64,000 bases of DNA from Bacteroidales bacterium (GTDB lineage Bacteria > Bacteroidota > Bacteroidia > Bacteroidales > BM520), in the NCBI GenBank assembly GCA_031276035.1, contig JAISNV010000001.1, positions 1-64,000 of the forward strand, read 5' to 3'. Under the pieces are notes generated by a model. The model was not told the origin of the DNA and searched no databases. It was given only the letters and a program-made list of their open reading frames with translations. The first letter of the stretch is position 1. Each line of letters begins with the position of its first letter. Of the stretch, positions 35,568-43,304 are shown in pieces. The translations under genes and the position numbers were made by a program.

Positions 35568-36524
35568 CTAATTGAAATTAGACTTAATATAATCTTTTAT
35601 TCCAAAGTTCTTCTTAATCTTTTCCTTGTTTAACGGCGTCTCGGTTAAATTAACTTTCAACTCCTGTTTTTCAAAAATAAACTTCTCAATAAAAGTCAAA
35701 ATTTCATAATAATTATCGGTCATGGGAGTACCTGCAATAGCGTGGTCTTTATCTTCCGCGATATAAAAATAATACGGGAAATTATTTTTATCATATTTCT
35801 TTGCAATGTATTTTGAGCCGAAAAAGCCGTATTTTCCGAGTTTTATTCTATTAAACGGAACGTTTTTATCCGCATCTCCATGAAACATCTGGATAGGCGC
35901 AGGAATATCATTCCATTTCAAATGTCCTTTACTACTAAAGATAGCTCCTGCAAATGAAATTACTCCGGAATATTTAAAATCTTTCGGTAAAATATTAGTT
36001 ATTTCGGAACGATTACAGAGTTCGTACTCCGCTTGTAGAACCGTAATTCCTCCAGCACTCGAACCGGAAATAATAATTTGTTCCGGATTTATTTTCCACT
36101 CTTCTTTATTCTGCAAAATATAACTTGTTGCAGAATAAAGATCTTCTACAGCCATAAGAATAGTATTTTCAAAAATATTCAACATCTCTTTTACCTTTAT
36201 ATCATCTCGCCCTTCCAATCTTTTCAATCCCAAGCGATAATCTATTGCAACGACTACAAATCCCTGTTCGGCAAAAAAATCATAGAATTCCTTGTAATAT
36301 TTTGCATCCCGCGTACCAGTATAAAAGGCGCCGCCGAAAGCAAACATTAAGCAGGGTTTAATTTCATTAGAAGGAATATGATACTTATCAAGTTTAAGCG
36401 TATCATTCTCCTTAATTGCGAATATATAAGTTTCTTTTACAACCTCACTTTGAGCAAATAAAATTTGATTAAAGATGAAAAAACTTAATATTAATAAGCT
36501 AAATTTATTTTTAAGAATATTCAT
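35568..36524 (-). CDS. Secreted alpha/beta hydrolase (esterase/lipase-like)
   Basis: 318 residues with a signal peptide ending FAQS. The hydrolase core has an oxyanion region FAFGGAFYTG (near 62-70), the nucleophile Ser156 in GSSAG, the acid Asp219 in HGDADKNVP and His261 in DKDHAIAG, so the triad looks complete. It resembles the BD-FAE/acetyl-esterase group. Likely a periplasmic carboxyl-ester hydrolase of unknown substrate. Monocistronic. Confidence 0.82.
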   Translation of the reverse strand: MNILKNKFSLLILSFFIFNQILFAQSEVVKETYIFAIKENDTLKLDKYHIPSNEIKPCLMFAFGGAFYTGTRDAKYYKEFYDFFAEQGFVVVAIDYRLGLKRLEGRDDIKVKEMLNIFENTILMAVEDLYSATSYILQNKEEWKINPEQIIISGSSAGGITVLQAEYELCNRSEITNILPKDFKYSGVISFAGAIFSSKGHLKWNDIPAPIQMFHGDADKNVPFNRIKLGKYGFFGSKYIAKKYDKNNFPYYFYIAEDKDHAIAGTPMTDNYYEILTFIEKFIFEKQELKVNLTETPLNKEKIKKNFGIKDYIKSNFN

Positions 36525-37059
36525 GATAAATTATATTTTATGATATAGAATTATTTAACAACCTAATCTTAAACTTCGTTTATAAAAAATGTCACCTTAT
36601 AGTTTCGCAAAAATAATATTTTTTATTAAAATACTATCGGATTTTATCCTCACAAAATAAAATTAAATTAATTATAAAATTCTTTTTTAAGTAGATTCCT
36701 GTTAATTTAAAAATTAATATTCAGAATAAATTGATTTATGTTATTTCGTCTTTACATAAAAAATTTAATCACTGAGATAATCAATCATATTTTTCACAGT
36801 TATTTTTTTCTCAAATTTATCATTAAATTTTGTTTATTAACATTCATTAAGGTTTCTGAGCGTATTTTTAACAAAAAAGATTTTTAATTATATTTTCTCA
36901 GGCAATAACTGTTAATATAAACATCTGACAACAACACATTTATTTACAAGAATATCTATAATAGTTAATTTTATGGAGTGTTAATCGACTCATTCTATCT
37001 TCTTTTTTATTGTTGTACTTTTGTAAAAATTAATCAACTTTTATTTAAAATTTAATTTT
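36525..37059 (+). other. Gene-free region, 535 bp, AT-rich
   Basis: No supportable open frame, RNA or repeat is visible between the hydrolase start and the first small secreted gene. The only feature is a -7-like TACTTTTG at 37016-37023, 37 bp before the ATG at 37060. Confidence 0.5.
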
Positions 37060-37416
37060 ATGAAAAAAGTAAAAATTTTATTAGTGTTTTTTACGCTATT
37101 TATGATTTCCGGTATGACATACGGACAAAATTACGTTTCAACTAATGTTAAAATAATCTGCCCGGAGACAACTATAGCAACTGTTACTGTTGGATATACC
37201 TTAGATCTTAGTGTTACCGGAAAACTACATCTGGAAACAAAAGAAATTGACGTTAGATATGGTGATCTTAATTACATGGCACATGTAGGAAGTGATTTCT
37301 TTTGGGTAAATTCTAATGCGGTAAGGGTTACAATTACCGTAATTACAGATTCAGGAAGATATTCCCAACAGATTTTTAACAATGCTATACAAAATGTAAC
37401 ATTTGATTTTAGATAA
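37060..37416 (+). CDS. Small secreted protein, 118 aa
   Basis: Signal peptide MKKVKILLVFFTLFMISGMTYGQ. The mature domain of about 95 residues is all-beta in appearance, with alternating Thr/Val (ATVTVGYTLDLSVTG, VRVTITVITDSG), and ends NVTFDFR. I do not recognise the family. It lies 30 bp before a second small secreted gene of similar design. Confidence 0.55.
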   Translation: MKKVKILLVFFTLFMISGMTYGQNYVSTNVKIICPETTIATVTVGYTLDLSVTGKLHLETKEIDVRYGDLNYMAHVGSDFFWVNSNAVRVTITVITDSGRYSQQIFNNAIQNVTFDFR

Positions 37417-37446
37417 AAAATCATTAATCAATTAAAACTATTATTT

Positions 37447-37833
37447 ATGAAAAATTTTAAAGTTTTAAGTACATTTTTATTAATGCTTTTCGTATCATCA
37501 ATTGCAATTGGACAAACAACTCCTCTTACTACTTTTGTGCAGGATACACCAGAATTATTCAAACATTTCTCAGGTTCAGAAGTTGTAGTTAATGTTGAAT
37601 GGTTTGGAGTAACCGGTTCGGTTAAAAGAACAGTTACTACGACAGTTGCCGGTATTACGGCGGGAATAGATGTTATACAAATATTTAATTCAAGTAATTT
37701 TTCATTACCAGTTACACAAACTCATATTTATGTTGAATTTACAAAAGAGATTCATTCAACAAAATACCGATTATACGTTCCTTATGCGATAAGATCTATT
37801 GATCCCATACCTTGGTTGATTGAAGAGAAATAA
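37447..37833 (+). CDS. Small secreted protein with TTFVQDTP motif, 128 aa
   Basis: Signal peptide MKNFKVLSTFLLMLFVSSIAIGQ, then TTPLTTFVQDTPELF. The same opening (QTxPxTTFVQDTP) is found in the 135-residue protein at 38194, so they are paralogues. Beta-rich and ends with IPWLIEEK. Function unknown. It is followed by an intrinsic terminator. Confidence 0.6.
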   Translation: MKNFKVLSTFLLMLFVSSIAIGQTTPLTTFVQDTPELFKHFSGSEVVVNVEWFGVTGSVKRTVTTTVAGITAGIDVIQIFNSSNFSLPVTQTHIYVEFTKEIHSTKYRLYVPYAIRSIDPIPWLIEEK

Positions 37834-37878
37834 AAATCTTAAATTAAGGAAATATATTACACACATGAACACTTATTA

Positions 37879-37905
37879 ATGCCCTCATAATGAGGGCATT
37901 TTTTA
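37879..37905 (+). terminator. Intrinsic terminator after the small secreted genes
   Basis: GCCCTCA paired with TGAGGGC around a short loop, followed by a T-run. A degraded copy of the same element sits at 38628-38648 after the paralogue. Confidence 0.8.
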
Positions 37906-38071
37906 TACGATTCAATATAATACTTTGTTTAATTTATGTTCTCAAACAATATAAACAAAATCTCGTACTTGCTATTCTATAATTCGCACCGTTTATGGGT
38001 AATATTTGTTATGAGTTGTGTAAATATTTAACTCGCAACAATCACATGATAAAGAATTAACTGAAAATATT

Positions 38072-38090
38072 CTTTGTAGCCCCACCCGGA
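38072..38090 (+). repeat. Putative attachment site copy (attL) from tRNA-Arg 3' end
   Basis: GTAGCCCCACC at 38076-38086 is identical to 43140-43150, the 3' end of tRNA-Arg on the minus strand. With one gap the match extends on the left as TCTTT and on the right as GGA. GC-rich in an AT-rich region, and in direct orientation with the tRNA copy. Confidence 0.6.
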
Positions 38091-38193
38091 GTTGTAAAAA
38101 AGTAATAATTATAAATTAAATTATTAAACAAAAATTTGTTTAATAATTTAATTATTTTTACATTTGTGAACTATTAACCAATAAAAAAATATT

Positions 38194-38601
38194 ATGAAAA
38201 AGATCAAACTCCTAGGAGCATTAATCATTATGCTATTTATCTCAACTAATGTCCTAGGACAAACTATTCCTGTTACTACTTTTGTTCAAGACACACCTTT
38301 TCTTCTATCATCGGAGAGCTACAATGATGCCATGGCAGCTCCGGCTGATGTGAGAGTTGAATGGGTAGGCACAAATGGATATGTAGCTAAAACACCAACT
38401 CTTTGGACTACTGTAGGTGCATTAGCTGTTGGAGTTAATATTTCATCGACAGCAACTAAAATTCCTAGCGGTTTTTATCCTATAGTAGAAACAAGGGTAA
38501 TTGTTGGATACGACAATGAAAAACATTTAGGAGTTTATCCGGGGTTAGCAACTGTAATGAGCAGGACATTACACCCAATTTATTGGACTGTTTATTATTA
38601 A
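38194..38601 (+). CDS. Small secreted protein with TTFVQDTP motif, 135 aa
   Basis: Signal peptide MKKIKLLGALIIMLFISTNVLGQ, then TIPVTTFVQDTPFLL. Paralogue of the protein at 37447, with an insertion after the motif (a Ser/Ala/Asp stretch) and a different ending (IYWTVYY). It is just inside the putative island, 108 bp after its left repeat. Function unknown. Confidence 0.6.
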   Translation: MKKIKLLGALIIMLFISTNVLGQTIPVTTFVQDTPFLLSSESYNDAMAAPADVRVEWVGTNGYVAKTPTLWTTVGALAVGVNISSTATKIPSGFYPIVETRVIVGYDNEKHLGVYPGLATVMSRTLHPIYWTVYY

Positions 38602-38627
38602 TAAATAAGCTATTATATTAATCAAAA

Positions 38628-38648
38628 GCCCTCAAAACGAGCACTTTT
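38628..38648 (+). terminator. Degraded terminator after the 135-aa gene
   Basis: GCCCTCA.....GAGCACTTTT resembles the terminator at 37879-37905 but the right arm has a mismatch (GAGC for GAGGGC). It supports duplication of a gene plus its terminator. Confidence 0.4.
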
Positions 38649-38707
38649 GTTGGAAAAGGGAGTGAGAACTTCTAGAAGAAAAAAATAAACAAACAAAATA
38701 AAGAACT

Positions 38708-39903
38708 ATGGAAACAGATTTTTTACAAAAAGAGAATAAGAAAACAACAGCAGCAACGAGAAATTCAAATTTGCCATTTTGGGAATGGTTTAAAACTGAC
38801 AAAGGAGACTTGTTTTTAGCCTACGCAGCCATATTGGTGCCAATTGTTCTATGGTTATTGTCATTTATTTCTGATAAATTAGGTAGCGTGATGATAGAAA
38901 TAGATTATTGGGCTTTGATTTTTGATATTATTCATATCCTATTTATTACTTGGGTAATAATTGAATTAGCAAGGATAACTATTGCTCGAAACGGTAAAGA
39001 GAAAAACAAATTGCATAATTATGTTAGAAATACATTTAGCAGTAATAGTATGTTGGGAAATTTTGATAAAGATACACTATCGAAATCATGTGAAACAATA
39101 TTCAGACAGTTTTATTTGGCGTGGATGTTTGTTTGGGTTTTATGGTTTTTAATGTATTTTTTCTCTTTTTTTAGTAACCTTTCTGTTGTAACTGGTATTG
39201 AAAAGTCAATTAATGCACAGAATTTTGATAGATTTTATGAGGCTACTCATATTTTTCTAAACCTATTAAATAGCATAGCTTTTTTTTATATTTATTTTAC
39301 CATATCAGCGTCAAGTGTCAAAAGTACTATGATAGATAAGAGTACGAGTTTGTCTAGAAATGGATTAATTTTTATTATTATTTTCTCATTAATAATCATT
39401 ACTGCAGAAGCTTTTACATGTCATTTACACGCCCCATTGTATTACTATTTTCAATTTGGTATAAAATTATCTGTTGCTATTTTTGCAACTATTGCTCTAG
39501 TAGCAGTAATTGGTAAATTGAACAGTTCTTTTCTTAAAATACCTACATTTATAGTTTTCTGTTTGTTTTTTATGCCGCTATTCAAATGGTTTATCCTTTT
39601 TTATTTGACAATAGTTTATTTGAACCAATTAGTAATAAAGAATCTCCTTATTCTCATAGTATTGCAACTGGTAATCTTGAAGTCCTTTATAATATATATG
39701 TTTACACCTCGTTAATATTATCTTTTTTCGCTCTTTTTGGTAAAGTGGTCTTATTTATCTTTATAAAATGGATGTTGCAGTCTAATAGGTTTTTATTTTT
39801 TGTATTACACAAATCAAATAGCTTGCGAGAATCAGATAGATTATTTAAGGAGTTTGCACAGGCAATGGAATGTGAAACGGAAAATGCAACAGAAAGTAAT
39901 TAG
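38708..39903 (+). pseudogene. Polytopic membrane protein split by a frameshift
   Basis: Two overlapping frames: 38708-39715 (335 residues) and 39586-39903 (105 residues, one base earlier). The second continues as a more normal protein (soluble loop, then membrane helix SLILSFFALFGKVVLFIFI and a charged tail ending ENATESN), whereas the end of the first is a low-complexity run. The parts together would be about 397 residues with seven or eight membrane helices. The shift lies at the T6 run at 39597-39602, consistent with loss of one T. I do not recognise the family. It may be a true pseudogene or an assembly error. Confidence 0.65.
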
Positions 39904-40022
39904 TCACTAAATATTATAGAGTACAATTCGGTAAAAAAATGTTAAAAGTGTTAAAATACTACATTTTCTCGTAAAAAATGATTTCTTTTGCAAAAAAGTA
40001 ACTGAAAACATTAAATATAGAA

Positions 40023-40451
40023 ATGATTATTACATTTGCTGATACTAAGCGGTGTGAATGCTATAAAAATTTTTTAGAAGAGCCGGAAAACAGATCATAT
40101 CAAAAAAAGTTCTGCAAGTTTTATCCTATAGAAATAAAATCACAGGCAGTAAGAGTGCATAATAGACTTAAAGAAGTCAACAATATTGGTGAATATAATG
40201 CGTTATACAAAAGTAATAATTGCTTTGAAAAAGTAGTCGGTCAAAGCAAAAATGAAAACTTAGCAATAAAAGTTCGGATTAATGACGCTTACAGAAAATT
40301 TGTGAATCCGATGTTAATTACTAAAAACGAAGATAATTTAGATACAGATGAATTTATTCTTGTAAAGAATTGCGACAATCAGTTTAATCAAATTAATAAG
40401 ATACATGTTTTTGATATAAACAAACATGATTATAGCATATTAAGAAAATAA
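40023..40451 (+). CDS. HigB/RelE-like toxin of a toxin-antitoxin pair
   Basis: 142 residues, longer than most HigB proteins (about 92). The layout matches the plasmid maintenance killer family: an N-terminal strand MIITFAD, helices with AVRVHNRLKEVNN, a basic strand region KNENLAIKVRINDAYRKFV (as in QYSIRINDQWRICF), and a C-terminal HVFDINKHDY strand. HigB cleaves mRNA on the ribosome in the known family. It is followed 4 bp later by a HigA/ImmA-like antitoxin, which fits the toxin-first order of hig operons. Identified by pattern only. Confidence 0.6.
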   Translation: MIITFADTKRCECYKNFLEEPENRSYQKKFCKFYPIEIKSQAVRVHNRLKEVNNIGEYNALYKSNNCFEKVVGQSKNENLAIKVRINDAYRKFVNPMLITKNEDNLDTDEFILVKNCDNQFNQINKIHVFDINKHDYSILRK

Positions 40452-40455
40452 TATC

Positions 40456-41527
40456 ATGAGTAAAGTTACTACAAAGCCAGAAGTATTTAATTCAATAGAT
40501 TTATTCAATACCGTAGGAATGGAGATTGAAGAAATTGTTGATGCTCATAATAGAGATAAAGAAGCATTATTAGATATATTATCTTGGTCAGATTTTGGGT
40601 CAATAACTAAAGTTAAAACTAAAGAATTAAAAATATTATCAGATTATCTTGAATTAGGCGAGGTTTTAATAAACTTTTTAACAAGATTTCAAAAAGACTA
40701 TGCTATACAGGAAAAAAAATCAAAAAAGAGTTTTAAGGATGCTAAATCAAAGTTTCATAAACTTAAAGATATACAAAACTTATTAAACAATGAGTTTAAT
40801 GAAGGAATAGATCAATTAGATGATATTATTGATTTCTTTGGTGTAGAATCTATAGATGATATATTTAATTTTCAATATAATTCTCCTCACGCCATGTTTA
40901 AAGAGCAAGTTAACTCTGAATGTAATTTAATTAATTTACATGGATGGTTAAGGAGAGGCGAATTAGAGTTTAAAAAAAATGAAAATCTTTCAACATACAA
41001 TAAATATGCTAATGGATTGGATTGAAAGCAATGAATGGGGGAAAGAGGTTCAAAAAATTAAATATTTTAAAAATTTGCCTAATTTGTTTAGTGAGTTTGG
41101 AGTTGCACTTGTCTATGTTAAATATTTGCCTAAAACTGTGTATGGTGCAATCAGATGGATCGACGGAAATCCATTAATACAAATATCAGATAGAAATAAA
41201 AGTTTAGCAGTATGTTGGGTTACTTTGTTTCATGAAATAGGTCATGCTATTTTACATGAAAATGAAGAAATTTTTGATTTAGATATTGATACTACAAAAA
41301 CAAACAAGAATAACAAAGAGATAGAAGCAAATAAATTTTCTTATGAATATTTATTTAATGGTGATAAATTAAGAAAAGAGATTTTTGCTAAAATATCTAA
41401 TAGGGAATGTATTTCTCCTAAAGAATTAAGTGAGAAATATGATGTAGATGAATTATTTGTTGGATATTGGCTTAATAAAATTCGTTATTCTAATTCTAAT
41501 TATAAATATATTACTATACAATTCTGA
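40456..41527 (+). pseudogene. HigA-type antitoxin with ImmA/IrrE domain, frameshifted
   Basis: The upstream frame 40456-41025 (189 residues) carries a diverged XRE-like helical domain (MEIEEIVDAHNRDKEALLD, ILSDYLELGEVLINFL) and a hinge LHGWLRRGELEFKKN typical of the HigA-ImmA fusion. The downstream frame 40979-41527 continues it (DWIESNEWGKEV, GVALVYVKYLPKTVYGAIRW) with the metallopeptidase motif HEIGH (His85, Glu86, His89 of that frame, at 41231) and EIEANKFSYEYLF. The switch occurs near GATTGGATTG at 41015-41025 and needs a net +1. Together the two parts would be about 355 residues. As drawn, the antitoxin is broken while the toxin is intact, which should be lethal unless the reads are wrong or the upstream part suffices. 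Confidence 0.65.
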
Positions 41528-41547
41528 TTAAAGTATTTATTGTATTT

Positions 41548-41640
41548 CTAATTCTTCCACTTCAACAAATCCAAAACTTTCCTGTTAGCTTCCCAAATCA
41601 ATGAAAAATCTTTCTTGATATAAATATCCGTTATTTTCAT
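41548..41640 (-). other. Possible small ORF or gene remnant
   Basis: ATG at 41638-41640 and TAG at 41548-41550 (minus strand) give 30 residues, MKITDIYIKKDFSLIWEANR and so on, with a codon pattern that looks protein-like. It could be the start of a lost gene. No motif; low confidence. The rest of 41528-41737 holds nothing else I can support. Confidence 0.2.
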
Positions 41641-41737
41641 GATACTTGTACACGCAGTACAAACAATACAAGATAATTCGTCTCAAAATCTAATAAAAAA
41701 CAAATTCATTATCAGAAAATTTCATATTTGTTGAAAA

Positions 41738-42025
41738 ATGTTGAGTTTTCTGAGTCAATTAAAAAAAGTGATACTTAAACTATCGAATCTCATTATCGAA
41801 ATTGCGGATTATATTTTTTCATATCCTGAGAAAAAAATTTCAGATAACATTTCAGTATTTTGCAGTAAATTTCAGAAAACCGAACGAACTATTAATAGAT
41901 ACATCAAAAAAGCCAAAGAATACAATACTACACGCCTACAGAAGCAAGAAAAGATAAAAGACGAGGTATTGACTGAGGAGACATTTAAGAGTGATTTTCC
42001 CTATAGAATTGTTGTCAAAAGTTAA
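41738..42025 (+). CDS. Hypothetical mobile-element protein, 95 aa
   Basis: Mixed hydrophobic N-terminus, then a helix-turn-helix-like stretch FQKTERTINRYIKKAKEYN and a Lys/Glu-rich tail. That pattern looks like a small DNA-binding protein (replication, excision or terminase type), but I cannot assign a family. It is preceded by an AT-rich leader and has no clear partner. Confidence 0.4.
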   Translation: MLSFLSQLKKVILKLSNLIIEIADYIFSYPEKKISDNISVFCSKFQKTERTINRYIKKAKEYNTTRLQKQEKIKDEVLTEETFKSDFPYRIVVKS

Positions 42026-42124
42026 CATTCAAAATTGTTTTTTTCTTAAACCATTAAGAAGAGTGAGGATTTAATAGATTTATTGAACTCCATAAAAGAA
42101 AAGGTAAAAAAATCATTAAATCTC

Positions 42125-42155
42125 TTGCAATATAAATTGCATTATCTTATCTTTG
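42125..42155 (+). promoter_or_regulatory. Promoter before the structured RNA
   Basis: TTG at 42125-42127 and TATCTTTG at 42148-42155, spaced by 20 bp, an almost ideal Bacteroidota promoter. Transcription would start near 42162 and run into the structured element at 42202. Confidence 0.6.
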
Positions 42156-42201
42156 TAATTCCTAAAACATACAAATTATGATTATAATAAAAACATTATA
42201 G

Positions 42202-42276
42202 CCCTTTGTCGGTGCCGGTAGTGGAAACACCCGGAGCGTATGTATGTACGCAGGACACCGTAACAGAGGGTTTTTT
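42202..42276 (+). ncRNA. Structured three-way-junction RNA with U-tract
   Basis: An outer stem joins 42202-42214 to 42256-42270: CCCTTTGT with ACAGAGGG, a 2-base bulge, then CGGTG with CACCG. Inside are two hairpins: 42215-42234 (CCGG, GTG, GAAA tetraloop, CAC, CCGG) and 42236-42251 (GCGTA with TACGC). Six T follow (42271-42276). It lies between a promoter and the gene at 42294, so it may be an attenuator, riboswitch-like leader or a free sRNA of about 115 bases. A very short frame of seven codons (42178-42201) just before it could be a leader peptide. I do not recognise an Rfam family. Confidence 0.6.
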
Positions 42277-42293
42277 ATTTAAATTAACTTATC

Positions 42294-42572
42294 ATGGAAA
42301 AAGAAATTAAAGGAAAGGTCAAAGAAACGAGCTTTACGACAATTCAAATTGAGTGTTCAAATGCTCATTCTATCCCTCTGTTTAAGGATTATCTCAAAGT
42401 TATACAAGAACACTTTGATATTAAAAAAAACGCTAAAAACACGGCTTATGCCTTTATTTTAAGCAAAGGACTATTTAATGACTTCAAGGATTTTTCAAAA
42501 GAAGTAAGAAAGGCAAATCTAAACCCAGATGCTTTATGTTTAGATATTCTTGAAACTACTAATCAAAATTAA
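42294..42572 (+). CDS. Hypothetical protein, 92 aa
   Basis: Soluble, mixed alpha/beta: KGKVKETSFTTIQIECSNAHSIPLF, DYLKVIQEHF, then an Asp/Lys-rich helix and ILETTNQN. Starts 17 bp after the U-tract of the structured RNA and precedes a 120-residue gene by 6 bp, so both are probably one message controlled by the leader. No family recognised. Confidence 0.5.
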   Translation: MEKEIKGKVKETSFTTIQIECSNAHSIPLFKDYLKVIQEHFDIKKNAKNTAYAFILSKGLFNDFKDFSKEVRKANLNPDALCLDILETTNQN

Positions 42573-42578
42573 TTTATT

Positions 42579-42941
42579 ATGAGAACAGAAGTAAAAGAAA
42601 ATTCCCAAAGCAACTATTTTCAAACGGTATTTGAAAAATTCTTATCCGATAACATTGAAAAATATCCTGGTACTAGCTTAAGTTGTTTTGCCACCGAGAT
42701 GAAGATAAGACGAGATATAGCATTCTCATTAAGTTGGGTACATTTTGACGGCGTTAAATGGATAGAGACTATTAACAGAGCAATAACAAGACTTGTTAAT
42801 GAAAAGGACAAAGAAGATATTAAACGATTTTCTGAAATGATAAATCTTATTACCAAAATAATTTATTACCACGATAATATTAATAATATGCACGGTGATT
42901 ATAAATATTTATTTGAACAAGCCGATAAGCAACTTGAATAA
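42579..42941 (+). CDS. Hypothetical protein, 120 aa
   Basis: All-helical and charged (VFEKFLSDNIEKY, NRAITRLVNEKDKEDIKRF, LITKIIYYHDNINN). No membrane segment or signal. Its gene follows the 92-residue frame by 6 bp. Possibly an accessory protein of the island; function unknown. Confidence 0.5.
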   Translation: MRTEVKENSQSNYFQTVFEKFLSDNIEKYPGTSLSCFATEMKIRRDIAFSLSWVHFDGVKWIETINRAITRLVNEKDKEDIKRFSEMINLITKIIYYHDNINNMHGDYKYLFEQADKQLE

Positions 42942-42945
42942 CTCC

Positions 42946-43012
42946 GATGAGGTATTTTTATAAAAAAGTCTTATCTTTGTGCTGAAAATCCTCAATAGAT
43001 GAGGTATTTTTA
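42946..43012 (+). repeat. 15-bp direct repeat
   Basis: GATGAGGTATTTTTA occurs at 42946-42960 and again at 42998-43012. In both cases a CTC arm upstream can pair with GAG, so each makes a small hairpin followed by T's. Confidence 0.6.
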
Positions 43013-43057
43013 AATGCACCTTACGCCTTAGAAAATTTACTTTTAAGGCGTTTTTTT
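42972..43057 (+). ncRNA. Putative small RNA ending in a terminator
   Basis: A TATCTTTG -7 box at 42972-42979 (no clear -33) is followed by a small CCTC/GAGG hairpin (42990-43004) and a perfect 8-bp terminator, 43023-43030 with 43044-43051, and a T-run to 43057. There is no open frame worth naming in the 75 bases. Speculative as an RNA gene; the terminator is convincing. Confidence 0.4.
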
Positions 43058-43062
43058 ATTAT

Positions 43063-43083
43063 TGTCGTGCAATTGTTGTGCAA
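43063..43083 (+). repeat. Tandem TGTYGTGCAA repeat near the tRNA, possible integrase arm site
   Basis: TGTCGTGCAA at 43063-43072 and TGTTGTGCAA at 43074-43083, 57 bp from the attachment core. Short direct repeats of this kind flank tyrosine-recombinase attachment sites. Confidence 0.35.
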
Positions 43084-43139
43084 ATTTAAACACACAAAAT
43101 CCTAATCAATTAATAAACAGTTCTATAATTTTATCTTTC

Positions 43140-43150
43140 GTAGCCCCACC
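43140..43150 (+). repeat. Putative attachment site copy (attR) within tRNA-Arg
   Basis: GTAGCCCCACC, the last ten bases of the tRNA plus one base, is repeated at 38076-38086. Integration would preserve the tRNA 3' end. Confidence 0.55.
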
Positions 43151-43212
43151 AGGAATCGAACCTGGATTTAAAGTTTAGGAAACTTCCGTTCTATCCGTTG
43201 AACTATGGAGCC
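43141..43212 (-). tRNA. tRNA-Arg (anticodon CCU)
   Basis: 72 bases, read on the minus strand. Acceptor GGCTCCA with TGGGGCT (G·U at 1-72 and 4-69), D arm GTTC/GAAC, anticodon stem GAAGT/ACTTT with loop TTCCTAA (anticodon CCT), and T arm CCAGG/TTCGATT/CCTGG. Discriminator A, no encoded CCA. It reads AGG codons. A -7-like box is at 43226-43233. Confidence 0.93.
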
Positions 43213-43225
43213 TAATTTCGAATTG

Positions 43226-43233
43226 CAAAAATA
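43226..43233 (-). promoter_or_regulatory. -7 box upstream of tRNA-Arg
   Basis: The minus strand reads TATTTTTG 13 bp before the tRNA 5' end. Confidence 0.4.
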
Positions 43234-43304
43234 ATCATTTTCTATAATTCATGAAAATTTAAGCTTTTACTATATTCTAGATTCAATAATAAATAATATT
43301 CAAG

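Noticed and set aside
39590..39605. Programmed -1 frameshift site in the membrane protein gene
   Set aside because: The T-run does not form a proper X XXY YYZ slippery heptamer in the zero frame, and no downstream stem was seen. Simple base loss explains it better.
42178..42201. Seven-codon leader peptide rich in Ile
   Set aside because: It is too short to support as a gene and no clear link between Ile supply and the downstream genes exists. It is mentioned only with the structured RNA.
42202..42276. Known ribozyme or riboswitch classes such as hammerhead or c-di-GMP
   Set aside because: Core sequences of these classes (CUGAUGA, the c-di-GMP junction) are absent. Only the GNRA loop is shared.
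42620..42856. Antisense and shadow frames in several core genes
   Set aside because: They lie wholly within well-supported genes on the other strand or frame and lack signal sequences or motifs.
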